This document shows, piece by piece, positions 27,501 to 34,014 of a DNA stretch of 64,000 bases. Position 1 is the first letter of the stretch. Each line of letters begins with the position of its first letter. The notes below the pieces were generated by a model that saw only the letters and a program-made list of their open reading frames with translations, ran no database searches and was not told the origin of the DNA. The DNA is from an uncultured Verrucomicrobiales bacterium (GTDB taxonomy: Bacteria; Verrucomicrobiota; Verrucomicrobiia; Verrucomicrobiales; Akkermansiaceae): positions 40,012-104,011 of the forward strand of contig CALGJQ010000024.1 of assembly GCA_937928545.1 (NCBI GenBank), in the 5' to 3' direction. The translations under genes were made by a program, and so were the position numbers.

Positions 27501-27643
27501 TGACATTTCAGGCAATGTTCATCAAGAATTGGCCGCACCTTACTCTCGAAGAAGGCAATCCCTTCAGCTGCCATCGCAAAACTGCAAAGCAGAAACCAAA
27601 AAGTCACTAACTTAAGACCCATTGACACCATCATGGATTCCAT
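24491..27643 (-). CDS. PSCyt1 / DUF1549 / DUF1553 (PSD1) cytochrome-like protein
   Basis: A 1050-residue exported protein. After a signal peptide (MGLKLVTFWFLLCSFAMAAEG; the ATG at 27622 is a likelier start than 27643) comes the planctomycete cytochrome domain with a CxxCH heme site (LDEHCLKCHSEAKKVKGGLL, ~30-110). The DUF1549 domain (~165-380) carries the second motif ISCARCHDHKFDAI. A jelly-roll-like middle (~510-680) follows, and the DUF1553 domain is at ~770-1030 (TARVRVNRIWSRVFGRGIV, RRMSAEAIRDHILAASG, TTVPAQSLALLNHPLV). The family is tied to polysaccharide use in Planctomycetota and Verrucomicrobiota, but the reaction is unknown. It is followed by the overlapping DUF1501 gene. Confidence 0.93.
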   Translation of the reverse strand: MESMMVSMGLKLVTFWFLLCSFAMAAEGIAFFESKVRPILDEHCLKCHSEAKKVKGGLLLDRKAGWEEGGDSGAVIVPGKPEESLLIQMVNHEAEVEAMPPKSKLSEGEILILTEWIKMGAPDPRDEAIGKEVKKSSFDLEERKKWWSLQPVAEIAVPKVKDEEWAREDLDRFVLRKLEEKGWRPAEETDGVTLLRRASVILTGLAPSTAELDEFLADQNEGAYDRAVDRMMASPHFGEQWARHWMDVVRYGESKAFENDYWMPHAWRYRDYLIRAFNEDVPFDQFVREAFAGDLIENPRVNPKTGANESVAGPGFFHLADGHHGVTDLHEDEARVIDSMINVVGTAFHGLTISCARCHDHKFDAITARDYYSMYGIFRSSRLHHANVKENQWNEEREVKLRGAHSKLGEEVLSTSGSQIGPVLEKVRELSQRGDLVEAWQKMNPRDAKGLAQLREELKKEASPVVAKWFEAIHRVGGRPELAGMKRFFQGVKRKGNKGEALKERKWIIEGVGFESAEEGRFVINPDDDRVIVGAAGKGMVVGHLSPRLDGAARSADFVVDGSPVKIWVKGQGATVSLVIRNYELVGHGPTTSPLRQSVNSNAWRLFQFPTDLWKGEVAYLQIQHQGGSKRLHTRNASVVPLRNDAWVAFTTELPHWDGVWSRGESLEEVLEELMQSTKNSAEVEILGALFSEGLIEVDQSRLSELQNLKVLRDEVEMPEYARSLVDGTIADESVYIRGNHSRPSEEENPRSFLAGLNGEVISGEGSGRREWAERLVAQGNPLTARVRVNRIWSRVFGRGIVGSVDDFGKMGELPSHPELLDFLANDFVNEKWSTKAMIRKMLLSSTFRMSSVPESQAADLDPDNVFLQRMPVRRMSAEAIRDHILAASGDLKRDLFGPSVLAYIKDQPPSRARPQEGPLGGNGRRSIYLASRRNYLPSFLRAFDSPNTTEPIGKRNVTTVPAQSLALLNHPLVHQQAKKWSERILKGEGDDRQKLKELHRVAFSREASEEELEWGLGALEKFGVEKDLEGAWASLSHVIFNRKEFIYVF

Positions 27644-27692
27644 ACATTTCCAACCCAGTCAAAATTTCAACTTTAACGCTCAAGTTTAAGAG

Positions 27693-27706
27693 TTTGACTA
27701 ATCAAA
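27693..27706. promoter_or_regulatory. Candidate operator and -35 region of the metal importer operon
   Basis: An inverted repeat TTTGA-CTAA-TCAAA lies 23-36 bases before the importer start and overlaps a TTGACT hexamer (27694-27699) that could be a -35 box; no strong -10 is visible. AACTT and AAGTT arms just upstream form a second weak dyad. A metal-dependent repressor of the DtxR/MntR or Fur type would be expected here, but no consensus match is claimed. Confidence 0.3.
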
Positions 27707-27728
27707 GTCTCTCGTTCATCTTCCTATC

Positions 27729-28676
27729 ATGAAGCGACTCCTCAGCATCATCCCCATCCTCACTCTTTTTGCCTCTTGCACTAAGAAAGAAGACATTGCC
27801 AAAACCGACGGAACAATTGTCACCACGATTGGCATGATCGCAGACGTCGTTCGTGAAATCGCGGGCGACAAACAAGAAGTCATCAATCTCATCGGTGAAG
27901 GAGTCGATCCCCACAGTCACCAACCACTGAAATCCGAAGTTGATCGCATTCAGAACGCCGGACTAGTCCTTTACAATGGCCTCATGCTCGAAGGAAAAAT
28001 GGGCAGTGTCCTTTCAAGTCGCAAAGAGAAAGGAATCCCTGTTTTCGCCCTTGCCGAGGGCTTGGAAAATGTCGAACTCATCGGCGATCAAGCCCACCCC
28101 GATCCCCATCTCTGGATGGATGCTTCGATTTGGGCAAAGGTGGCCGACGCGATTGGAGTTCGCCTCTCCGACTTCGATCCCGAGAACAAAGAGCACTACG
28201 GCAGCCGCTTGACTGAGTATCAAAAATCTCTAACCGATCTCCATACTTATGCCCTTATGGCCTTCGGCACCATTCCCCCAGACCAGCGCGTCCTCGTCAC
28301 CGCCCACGATGCCTTCTCCTACCTCGGCCGAGCCTACGGAATCGAAGTCCGAGGCGTTCAGGGGATTTCCACCGAATCAGAAGCCGGAAACAAAGACATC
28401 AATGATCTCGTCGCCTATCTCGTTGAGAAAAAGATCCCCGCAATTTTCGTCGAATCCTCAGTCCCCGAAAAATCGGTCCAAGCCGTCATCCAAGGAGCCG
28501 CGCAAGAAGGCCATCAGGTGAAAATTGGCGGCACCCTTTTCTCCGATGCCATGGGCGCACCCGGCACCTATGAAGGAACTTACATCGGCATGATGGATCA
28601 CAACATCACCACCATCACCAACGCCCTTGGAGGCGGCGTCCCCCAAGCTGGCTTCCAAGGCAAACTGAACGATTAA
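27729..28676 (+). CDS. Metal ABC transporter substrate-binding lipoprotein (Mn/Zn type)
   Basis: A 315-residue cluster A-I solute-binding protein (TroA/PsaA/ZnuA family) delivering Mn2+, Zn2+ or Fe2+ to the membrane permease. The N-terminus MKRLLSIIPILTLFASC is a lipoprotein signal. Candidate metal ligands are the histidines in GVDPHSHQP and HPDPHLWMD, the histidine or nearby acid in VTAHDAFSYLGRAYG, the glutamate in FVESSVPEKSV and the aspartate in LFSDAMG. No His-rich loop is present, which is more usual for Mn/Fe-type proteins than ZnuA. It is the first of four tightly spaced genes for a complete importer. Confidence 0.92.
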   Translation: MKRLLSIIPILTLFASCTKKEDIAKTDGTIVTTIGMIADVVREIAGDKQEVINLIGEGVDPHSHQPLKSEVDRIQNAGLVLYNGLMLEGKMGSVLSSRKEKGIPVFALAEGLENVELIGDQAHPDPHLWMDASIWAKVADAIGVRLSDFDPENKEHYGSRLTEYQKSLTDLHTYALMAFGTIPPDQRVLVTAHDAFSYLGRAYGIEVRGVQGISTESEAGNKDINDLVAYLVEKKIPAIFVESSVPEKSVQAVIQGAAQEGHQVKIGGTLFSDAMGAPGTYEGTYIGMMDHNITTITNALGGGVPQAGFQGKLND

Positions 28677-28679
28677 AAA

Positions 28680-29459
28680 ATGCGCCCCGAACACCCACCA
28701 GAGTTCCCCCTTGCGGTTCACGACCTCACCGTCGCTTACCATCGCAAACCTGTTCTCTGGGACGTGGATCTGAATATCCCCGAAGGCTCGCTCACCGGAA
28801 TCGTCGGCCCCAATGGAGCCGGAAAATCCACTCTTCTCAAAGCCTGTCTCGACCTAATTCCCACCACTTCCGGAGAAGCCCTCATCTACGGAAAACCCTA
28901 CGAAGAACAAAGAGACCTCATCGCCTACGTTCCTCAGCGCGAAAGCGTGGACTGGGACTTCCCCGTCAGCGCACGCGATGTCGTGGCAATGGGAACTTAC
29001 CGAAAAATCGGCTGGTTCAAGCGCATCGGCGCGAAGCAAAAGAAGCAAGCCCTTGAAGCTCTCGAGCAAGTCGGCATAGGCCACCTTGCCGATCGTCAAA
29101 TCTCCCAACTCTCCGGCGGACAACAACAACGCGTCTTCCTCGCCCGCGCCCTCGTTCAGGACGCACAAATCTACTTCATGGACGAGCCCTTCGCCGCGGT
29201 GGATGCTGCCACCGAGCAAGCCATCATCGAGTTACTCAAAAGTCTCAACGCACGAGGAAAAACAGTCCTTTGCGTCCACCACGATCTCGCCACGGTTTCA
29301 CGCTACTTTGACCACCTCGTCCTTCTCAATATGAGAGTCGTCGCCAGCGGCCCCACTTCCGAAACCTTCACCCGCGAAAACCTCCAAAAAACCTACGGAG
29401 GAAAACTCAACCTTCTCGACGACGTCGCGCAAGCTCTCAAGAACGTCGGTCGCCCCTAG
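28680..29459 (+). CDS. Metal ABC transporter ATPase
   Basis: A 259-residue ATPase of the Zn/Mn/Fe ABC importer family (TroB/ZnuC/MntB type). Walker A is GPNGAGKST, the Q-loop is YVPQRESVDWDFPV, the signature is QLSGGQQQRVFLARALVQ, Walker B is QIYFMDEPFAAVD, and the H-loop is LCVHHDLATVSRYF. Start at 28680 is 3 bases after the binding-protein stop. It would energise the two permeases that follow. Confidence 0.95.
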   Translation: MRPEHPPEFPLAVHDLTVAYHRKPVLWDVDLNIPEGSLTGIVGPNGAGKSTLLKACLDLIPTTSGEALIYGKPYEEQRDLIAYVPQRESVDWDFPVSARDVVAMGTYRKIGWFKRIGAKQKKQALEALEQVGIGHLADRQISQLSGGQQQRVFLARALVQDAQIYFMDEPFAAVDAATEQAIIELLKSLNARGKTVLCVHHDLATVSRYFDHLVLLNMRVVASGPTSETFTRENLQKTYGGKLNLLDDVAQALKNVGRP

Positions 29460-29465
29460 AAAGTT

Positions 29466-30785
29466 ATGGACTTGGAGATCCTTCGCGAAACCCTTCTCCT
29501 CGAGCGGCACAACACCCGCCTCGTCGTCCTCGGCGTCACCCTCCTCGGTGGAACCGCCGGCTTAATTGGGAGCTTTCTCCTCCTCCGCAAACAATCCCTT
29601 CTGGGCGATGCCCTCTCGCACGCCACCCTCCCTGGCATTGGCATCGCCTTCGCCGTCATGTCCGCGATGGGCCTCAGCGGAAAAAGCCTCCCCGGCCTCC
29701 TCATCGGAGCCACCATCACCGGACTCCTCGGGGTGCTCCTTGTCCTCGCCATCCGCCGAACCACTCGACTCAAGGACGACGCCGCCATGGGCATTGTCCT
29801 CTCGGTCTTCTTCGGCCTTGGCGTCGCCATTCTCAATATGGTGCAAAAGATCCCCGGCCAAAGCTCCGCCGGGCTCGAATCCTTCATCTACGGTAGCACC
29901 GCCTCCATGGTCTGGTCCGACTTCTACCTCATCGTCGGCACCTTGATCGTCACTACCGCCGTCACCATTCTCATTTTAAAGGAACTCACCCTCCTCTGCT
30001 TCGATTCCAATTTCGCATCCACCGAGGGATGGCCCACCCTCTGGCTCGACGTCATTCTCATGGGCCTCGTCACCGCTGTCACCGTGGTCGGACTGCAAGC
30101 AGTGGGACTCATTCTCATCATCGCCTTCCTCATCACCCCGCCCACCGCTGCGCGATTCTGGACCAATAATCTCAAGCACATGCTCTGGCTCTCCACCATC
30201 ATCGGAGCGATCTCAGGCTGGCTTGGAGCCTCCATCTCCGCCCTTTACTCCAACCTCCCCGCTGGAGCGATCATTGTGATCAGCGCCGCCATCATCTTCC
30301 TCGTGAGCATGATCTTCGGTCGCGCCCGCGGCGTCCTTCCCCGCTACCTCCGCCACCTCAAGCTTCAGAAAAAAGTGGGCCGCCAACACCTCCTCCGCTC
30401 GACTTACGAGATCCTCGAAAATACCCAAAGCGAAACGCCCCTCAAAAACGTCCCCATCTCAATGGCCCTCCTTCGCAAGCACCGCTATTGGTCAAAGGGA
30501 GAACTCCCCAAACTCATCCGCCAAGCCCGCGCCGAAGACCACATCGAACGCCAACCTTCCGGCGAACTCCGCCTCTCCGAATCCGGATTCGGGGAAGCCT
30601 CCCGCATCACGCGGAACCACCGTCTTTGGGAAATGTATCTCATCACCCACGCCGACATCGCGCCCAGCCACGTTGATCGTGATGCCGACATGGTAGAACA
30701 CCTTTTAGGCGCCGAAATCGTGCAACAACTCGAGGCCGAACTCGAACTCGCGAAATCTGAAATCGAATCCCCTCACGCGATATGA
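29466..30785 (+). CDS. Metal ABC permease fused to a DtxR/MntR-like C-terminal domain
   Basis: A 439-residue protein. Residues ~1-285 are an ABC-3 permease (LIGSFLLLRKQSLLGDALSH, GVLLVLAIRRTTRLKDDAAM, AVGLILIIAFLITPPTAARF), about eight membrane helices. Residues ~300-430 form a cytoplasmic domain resembling a DtxR/MntR repressor: a winged-helix-like part (LLRKHRYWSKGELPKLIRQ, RLSESGFGEASR) then the dimerisation and metal-binding part RNHRLWEMYLITHADI and DRDADMVEHLLGAEIVQQLE. The last region keeps the His, Glu and His that bind metal in MntR, with Asp for one Glu. The domain could gate transport by cytoplasmic metal. It overlaps the second permease gene by four bases. Confidence 0.9.
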   Translation: MDLEILRETLLLERHNTRLVVLGVTLLGGTAGLIGSFLLLRKQSLLGDALSHATLPGIGIAFAVMSAMGLSGKSLPGLLIGATITGLLGVLLVLAIRRTTRLKDDAAMGIVLSVFFGLGVAILNMVQKIPGQSSAGLESFIYGSTASMVWSDFYLIVGTLIVTTAVTILILKELTLLCFDSNFASTEGWPTLWLDVILMGLVTAVTVVGLQAVGLILIIAFLITPPTAARFWTNNLKHMLWLSTIIGAISGWLGASISALYSNLPAGAIIVISAAIIFLVSMIFGRARGVLPRYLRHLKLQKKVGRQHLLRSTYEILENTQSETPLKNVPISMALLRKHRYWSKGELPKLIRQARAEDHIERQPSGELRLSESGFGEASRITRNHRLWEMYLITHADIAPSHVDRDADMVEHLLGAEIVQQLEAELELAKSEIESPHAI

Positions 30786-31717
30786 ATTGGACCGTCAACG
30801 ACCTCCACATCATTCTTGTCGGCTCACTCTGCGCGATGGCTTGCGCCTTGCCTGGGACCTTCCTCCTTCTTCGACGCATGAGCATGATGGGAGACGCCAT
30901 CAGTCACGCGGTCCTTCCGGGTCTAGCGATCGCCTTCCTCGTCTCTGGCACCCGCACTAGTTGGTGGATGTTCTTTGGCGCGGCTGTCGCGGGGATTCTC
31001 ACTGCTCTGTTTACGCAGTGGATCACTCGCTTCGGGAAAGTGGAACGAGGCGCGGCGATGGGAATCGTCTTCACCACTCTTTTTGCGATCGGCCTGATCC
31101 TCATCAAGCAAAGCGCTGACCACGTGGACCTTGATGCGAGTTGCGTCCTTTATGGAGCCTTAGAATACACGCCGCTTAATCTCGTCACTCTTTTTGAAAC
31201 GGAGACGAGCATCGTACAAATTCCAAAAGCGGCCGTCGTTATTGCCTCCACCCTCCTCTTCAACATCATCGTCATCACGCTCTTCTTTAAAGAGTTTAAG
31301 ATGGCCTCCTTTGACCCAAGCTTGGCAAAAACCCAAGGCTTCCGTCCTATGCTCATGCACTATCTTCTCATGACGATGGTTGCGGTAACGACGGTGGCTT
31401 CCTTTGAGGCCGTCGGCTCGATCATCGTCATTGCGATGCTCATCGTGCCACCGGCAACCGCCTTTCTGCTCACTCGAAGGCTCTCCGTCTTGATTGCAAC
31501 AAGCATGACAGTTGCTGTCCTCTCGGCGGTCTTGGGGCATCTCTCATCACAAGCTCTACCGTATCTTCTTGGTCTGCCAGAAACGACCAGCTCTGGGATG
31601 ATGGCAACTGCGGCGGGCTTCCTCTTCCTTCTCGCGTGGCTCTTTGGGCCAGAGGGATTGATTAAGAAGCAGACGGGTGAATTGGAAAAGCCACCGGAAT
31701 TAGAACTCGAGGATTAA
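30782..31717 (+). CDS. Metal ABC transporter permease (second subunit)
   Basis: A 311-residue ABC-3 family permease with about eight helices. LPGTFLLLRRMSMMGDAISHAVLPG at the N-terminus, the coupling region KVERGAAMGIVFTTLFAIGL and FEAVGSIIVIAMLIVPPATAFL are family signatures. It lacks the DtxR-like extension of the first permease, so the importer is a heterodimer. It is the last gene of the four-gene unit; a strong hairpin (31729-31789) lies 12 bases downstream. Confidence 0.95.
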   Translation: MNWTVNDLHIILVGSLCAMACALPGTFLLLRRMSMMGDAISHAVLPGLAIAFLVSGTRTSWWMFFGAAVAGILTALFTQWITRFGKVERGAAMGIVFTTLFAIGLILIKQSADHVDLDASCVLYGALEYTPLNLVTLFETETSIVQIPKAAVVIASTLLFNIIVITLFFKEFKMASFDPSLAKTQGFRPMLMHYLLMTMVAVTTVASFEAVGSIIVIAMLIVPPATAFLLTRRLSVLIATSMTVAVLSAVLGHLSSQALPYLLGLPETTSSGMMATAAGFLFLLAWLFGPEGLIKKQTGELEKPPELELED

Positions 31718-31728
31718 ACTCACGAAGC

Positions 31729-31789
31729 GGTGGCGTCCCGCCGCCCCCTCTCGAAAATCTATCCGAAGCGAAGGCGGCGGGACGCCGCC
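31729..31789. repeat. GC-rich inverted repeat after the metal importer operon
   Basis: Arms GGTGGCGTCCCGCCGCC (31729-31745) and GGCGGCGGGACGCCGCC (31773-31789) pair over 17 bp with one mismatch and a 27-base loop. There is no U-run, so it is more like a REP-type dispersed element than a standard intrinsic terminator, though it may still end the transcript. Confidence 0.65.
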
Positions 31790-31802
31790 ACTCCTGCTAA
31801 CC

Positions 31803-31998
31803 CGGACCCTGAGGGATTGGCTTCCCTTCGGTCAGCCTGTGCCGGAGTCAAGCCTTCGGCTTGGGATTTGAATGAATCAGTTCATTTCATTCACTGATTG
31901 AAGGCACTCGAACTGGCTCGCTGAGGCGAGCCAAAGGTTCCTCGTTTCCTCTGGAAATGCCATCGCCCCATCCCAGCGAGCTGGGATGGGGCGATGGC
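31803..31998. other. Hairpin-rich segment bounded by two copies of the tRNA-Ser 3' end
   Basis: The 16-mer CGGACCCTGAGGGATT occurs at 31803-31818 and again at 31998-32013, where it is the 3' end of tRNA-Ser (complement). Between them lie several stems: CTGA-GGGA/TCCC..TCAG (31809-31835); GTGCC/GGCAC (31839-31843 with 31903-31907) enclosing CAAGCC-TTC-GGCTTG (31849-31863) and AATCAG/CTGATT (31875-31899); GGCTCGC-TGAG-GCGAGCC (31915-31932); and a 19-bp perfect palindrome. No ORF of note. It could be a structured RNA, a miniature element at a tRNA attachment site, or a decayed tRNA duplicate. Confidence 0.45.
31959..31998. repeat. Perfect 19-bp inverted repeat touching the tRNA-Ser 3' end
   Basis: GCCATCGCCCCATCCCAGC (31959-31977) and its exact complement (31980-31998) are separated by only GA. 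The right arm includes the encoded CCA and discriminator base of tRNA-Ser. No T-run follows in either direction, so a simple terminator is unlikely to explain it. Confidence 0.7.
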
Positions 31999-32084
31999 GG
32001 ACCCTGAGGGATTCGAACCCTCGATACCGTTACCGGTATACTCCCTTAGCAGGGGAGCGCTTTCAACCACTCAGCCAAAGGTCC
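31995..32084 (-). tRNA. tRNA-Ser (anticodon GCU)
   Basis: On the reverse strand the acceptor stem GGACCTT pairs with AGGGTCC (one G-U), followed by discriminator G and an encoded CCA. The D-arm is TGGCTGAGTGGTTGAAAGCG, the anticodon arm CTCCC-CTGCTAA-GGGAG gives GCU, a long variable arm (TACCGGTAACGGTA) marks class II serine tRNA, and the T-arm is GAGGGTTCGAATCCCTC. It reads AGC/AGU serine codons. All cloverleaf parts are intact. Confidence 0.96.
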
Positions 32085-32172
32085 TGAAGTTCGTTGAACG
32101 GCGCGAATATGCACAGCCGAATCCAATTTCGTCAATGGTAAGCGTCCTCTTAAGGTCATTTTTTTTGAACTC

Positions 32173-32200
32173 AAAAAAAGGCAGCTCGTAATGAGCTGCC
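32173..32200 (-). terminator. Intrinsic terminator of the coiled-coil gene pair
   Basis: Read on the minus strand, GGCAGCTC and GAGCTGCC form an 8-bp stem with a 5-base loop (32180-32200), followed by TTTTTTT (complement of 32173-32179). It lies 30 bases past the end of the minus-strand gene stopping at 32230. Confidence 0.85.
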
Positions 32201-32229
32201 TTTGGAAATTTTGATTCTGTCTTAGGAGC

Positions 32230-33027
32230 TTAGTTCGAGCGAACTTTCTCAAGAATGACTTGGTCACCACGACGAAGGCTGGAACCAAGTTTCACACTCC
32301 CGGGATCAATGTCAGCGACGGCACGGTTTGCTTCGAGCTGATGAATGGAAAGCTTACCAACCAACTTACCTCCGCGAACAACGAGGAGCTTGGTGTCAGG
32401 AGTAAGGCCAGATTTTTCTCCAGCACCGATGATGACGAAGTCCCAACGGCTATCAACCGCAGTGACAGTTGCCTGAAAGGTGTTTCCCTTGATGTTACTG
32501 ATGCTCTCAGCAACTTTTCCTTCAACACGAACAAGGTCAGCGCCGTTTCTGGCAACTTCTTCGGTCAGCTTAGTTTTGAAAAGCTCAAGGTCCTCAAGTT
32601 CAGAGATCAGCTTCTTCTCGTTCTCTTCCATGGCCTTTACCTTCCCTGCCACTTCATCAAGTTCGATATCAGGAAAGAGATCTTTTACTTTTTGGATTCC
32701 AGCATCAACGGTGGCTTCCTCAGCAACAACTTCTTCAAGCTGCGATTGATACTCATCCAAAGTCCGGCGGATTTCCTTCTCCTTAGATGCTGCCGCTTCT
32801 AAGCCTGCTTTTTTCTCAGCTTCTTCGTCGAGAGCAAGTGCGCGAGCGTCAGTCGCCTTTCCTTTCTCGTCTTCTTTCTCGGCGATACTCTCGCTAAGCT
32901 GCCTGTTCTTTGTGATGAGATCATCTCGATCGCTGAGCTGCTGTGTGTAGTTCTCTTTGGCGGTCCAACCAAAGAAGCCAGCTGCTCCGATCGCAACAAC
33001 TGAGAGGAGGTAGAAAAGTGATTTCAT
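32230..33027 (-). CDS. Membrane-anchored coiled-coil protein, copy B
   Basis: A 265-residue protein with an N-terminal anchor (MKSLFYLLSVVAIGAAGFFGW), a long charged coiled coil at ~28-170 (KNRQLSESIAEKEDEKGKA, KEKEIRRTLDEYQSQLEEVV) and a C-terminal beta domain at ~180-262 (TVTAVDSRWDFVIIGAGEKS, LLVVRGGKLVGKLSIHQLEA, SSLRRGDQVI). The last domain has the strand pattern of MreC- or FlgT-like barrels, in which a V-x-I-x-x-G-x-x-x-G motif recurs. Probably periplasmic. It follows a similarly built paralogue by 45 bases on the same strand and ends at an intrinsic terminator. No known family is claimed. Confidence 0.75.
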   Translation of the reverse strand: MKSLFYLLSVVAIGAAGFFGWTAKENYTQQLSDRDDLITKNRQLSESIAEKEDEKGKATDARALALDEEAEKKAGLEAAASKEKEIRRTLDEYQSQLEEVVAEEATVDAGIQKVKDLFPDIELDEVAGKVKAMEENEKKLISELEDLELFKTKLTEEVARNGADLVRVEGKVAESISNIKGNTFQATVTAVDSRWDFVIIGAGEKSGLTPDTKLLVVRGGKLVGKLSIHQLEANRAVADIDPGSVKLGSSLRRGDQVILEKVRSN

Positions 33028-33072
33028 AGAATGTGATGTTCGTGGATTGTGGTGTGATTGAAAAAATGAGGC

Positions 33073-33858
33073 TTACTTTTTGTCTGCAGCTGCCTCGACA
33101 GGAACAACAGTGTCCCCAACAGAAACTTTCACACCCTTTTTCAGAGTGCTCTGGATGATGTCGGCAGTTGCGGTATTAGTCGAAACCGCCGTGATGTTGA
33201 GTTCAGCAATCTTCTCACCGCCGCGCATGACTGCGACCTTAGATCCTCCGATCACTCCTGAATTAACTCCCCCTCCGAGAGTCACGAATCCAAGGGTGCG
33301 TGAGATCGCACTGATGCGAGTCTTCATGTTAGGAAGAGAGCGACCTGAGGTCATGTCGCTCAGCTTCTTCTTAATCGCAGCAAGTCGCTCAGCTGATTGG
33401 GTCTTCTCTCCGCGGAGACGGGAGTTTTGCGTATTTAAAATCGCAAGCTTATCCTCAAGCTCTTGAGTCGAAATGGTAATCCGCTCAATCTTGGGTCCGA
33501 GCTCTTTCAGCTCTCCAAGTTCCTCCAGCTCCTTATTCTTCTCAGCGAGTCGGCCGCTTGTTTCCTCGAGAGTCGCTTTGGCGGCATTTGCCTCTGAGGT
33601 CACCTCCTCATTTTTCTTAGTCTGCTCATCCAACTTCATCGCGAATTCGTCGCGGGATTTATTAGCGGCATCTTTCTCACTTTCGAGGCCGGCAATATCC
33701 TCCATGAGTCCCTCGAAGGTCTTGGTATTCCGATCACGTTTCGTGCTCTCGTTATCGGTGATAGTGATCTGATTTGTATACTCTTCCTTGTTTTTGTAGG
33801 CCACGAAGGCAGAGAAGGCGAGAACGAGTGCTGTGAGGATACCGAAAGTATTAGCCAT
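33073..33858 (-). CDS. Membrane-anchored coiled-coil protein, copy A
   Basis: A 261-residue protein built like its downstream neighbour: N-terminal hydrophobic anchor (FGILTALVLAFSAFVAY), coiled coil at ~30-165 (ESTKRDRNTKTFEGLMEDI, DEQTKKNEEVTSEANAAKA, LEDKLAILNTQNSRLRGEK), then a beta domain (RISAISRTLGFVTLGGGVNS, VAVMRGGEKIAELNITAVS, GVKVSVGDTVV). Copies A and B share architecture and the closing G-x-x-V-x-x-GD pattern with weak overall identity, so they are diverged paralogues likely to act together as an envelope hetero-oligomer. Both are more A+T-balanced and less codon-biased than neighbours. Confidence 0.75.
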   Translation of the reverse strand: MANTFGILTALVLAFSAFVAYKNKEEYTNQITITDNESTKRDRNTKTFEGLMEDIAGLESEKDAANKSRDEFAMKLDEQTKKNEEVTSEANAAKATLEETSGRLAEKNKELEELGELKELGPKIERITISTQELEDKLAILNTQNSRLRGEKTQSAERLAAIKKKLSDMTSGRSLPNMKTRISAISRTLGFVTLGGGVNSGVIGGSKVAVMRGGEKIAELNITAVSTNTATADIIQSTLKKGVKVSVGDTVVPVEAAADKK

Positions 33859-34014
33859 GTGATTAGTGTCGTGATGTGGTGTTTAAGGAAACCTATCGAC
33901 TTAGGGGGTGGTCCGGCAATCAGAAAATTCAATGAAAAATGAAAAATCTGTGCTATTTGAAATTCTCTTAGACTGATCGCTTGCATCTGTAGGGCTAGGA
34001 GACAAGTTGCGCAG

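Noticed and set aside
32260..32802. 180-residue plus-strand frame opposite the coiled-coil gene
   Set aside because: Shadow of the minus-strand coiled coil; no domain and poor composition.
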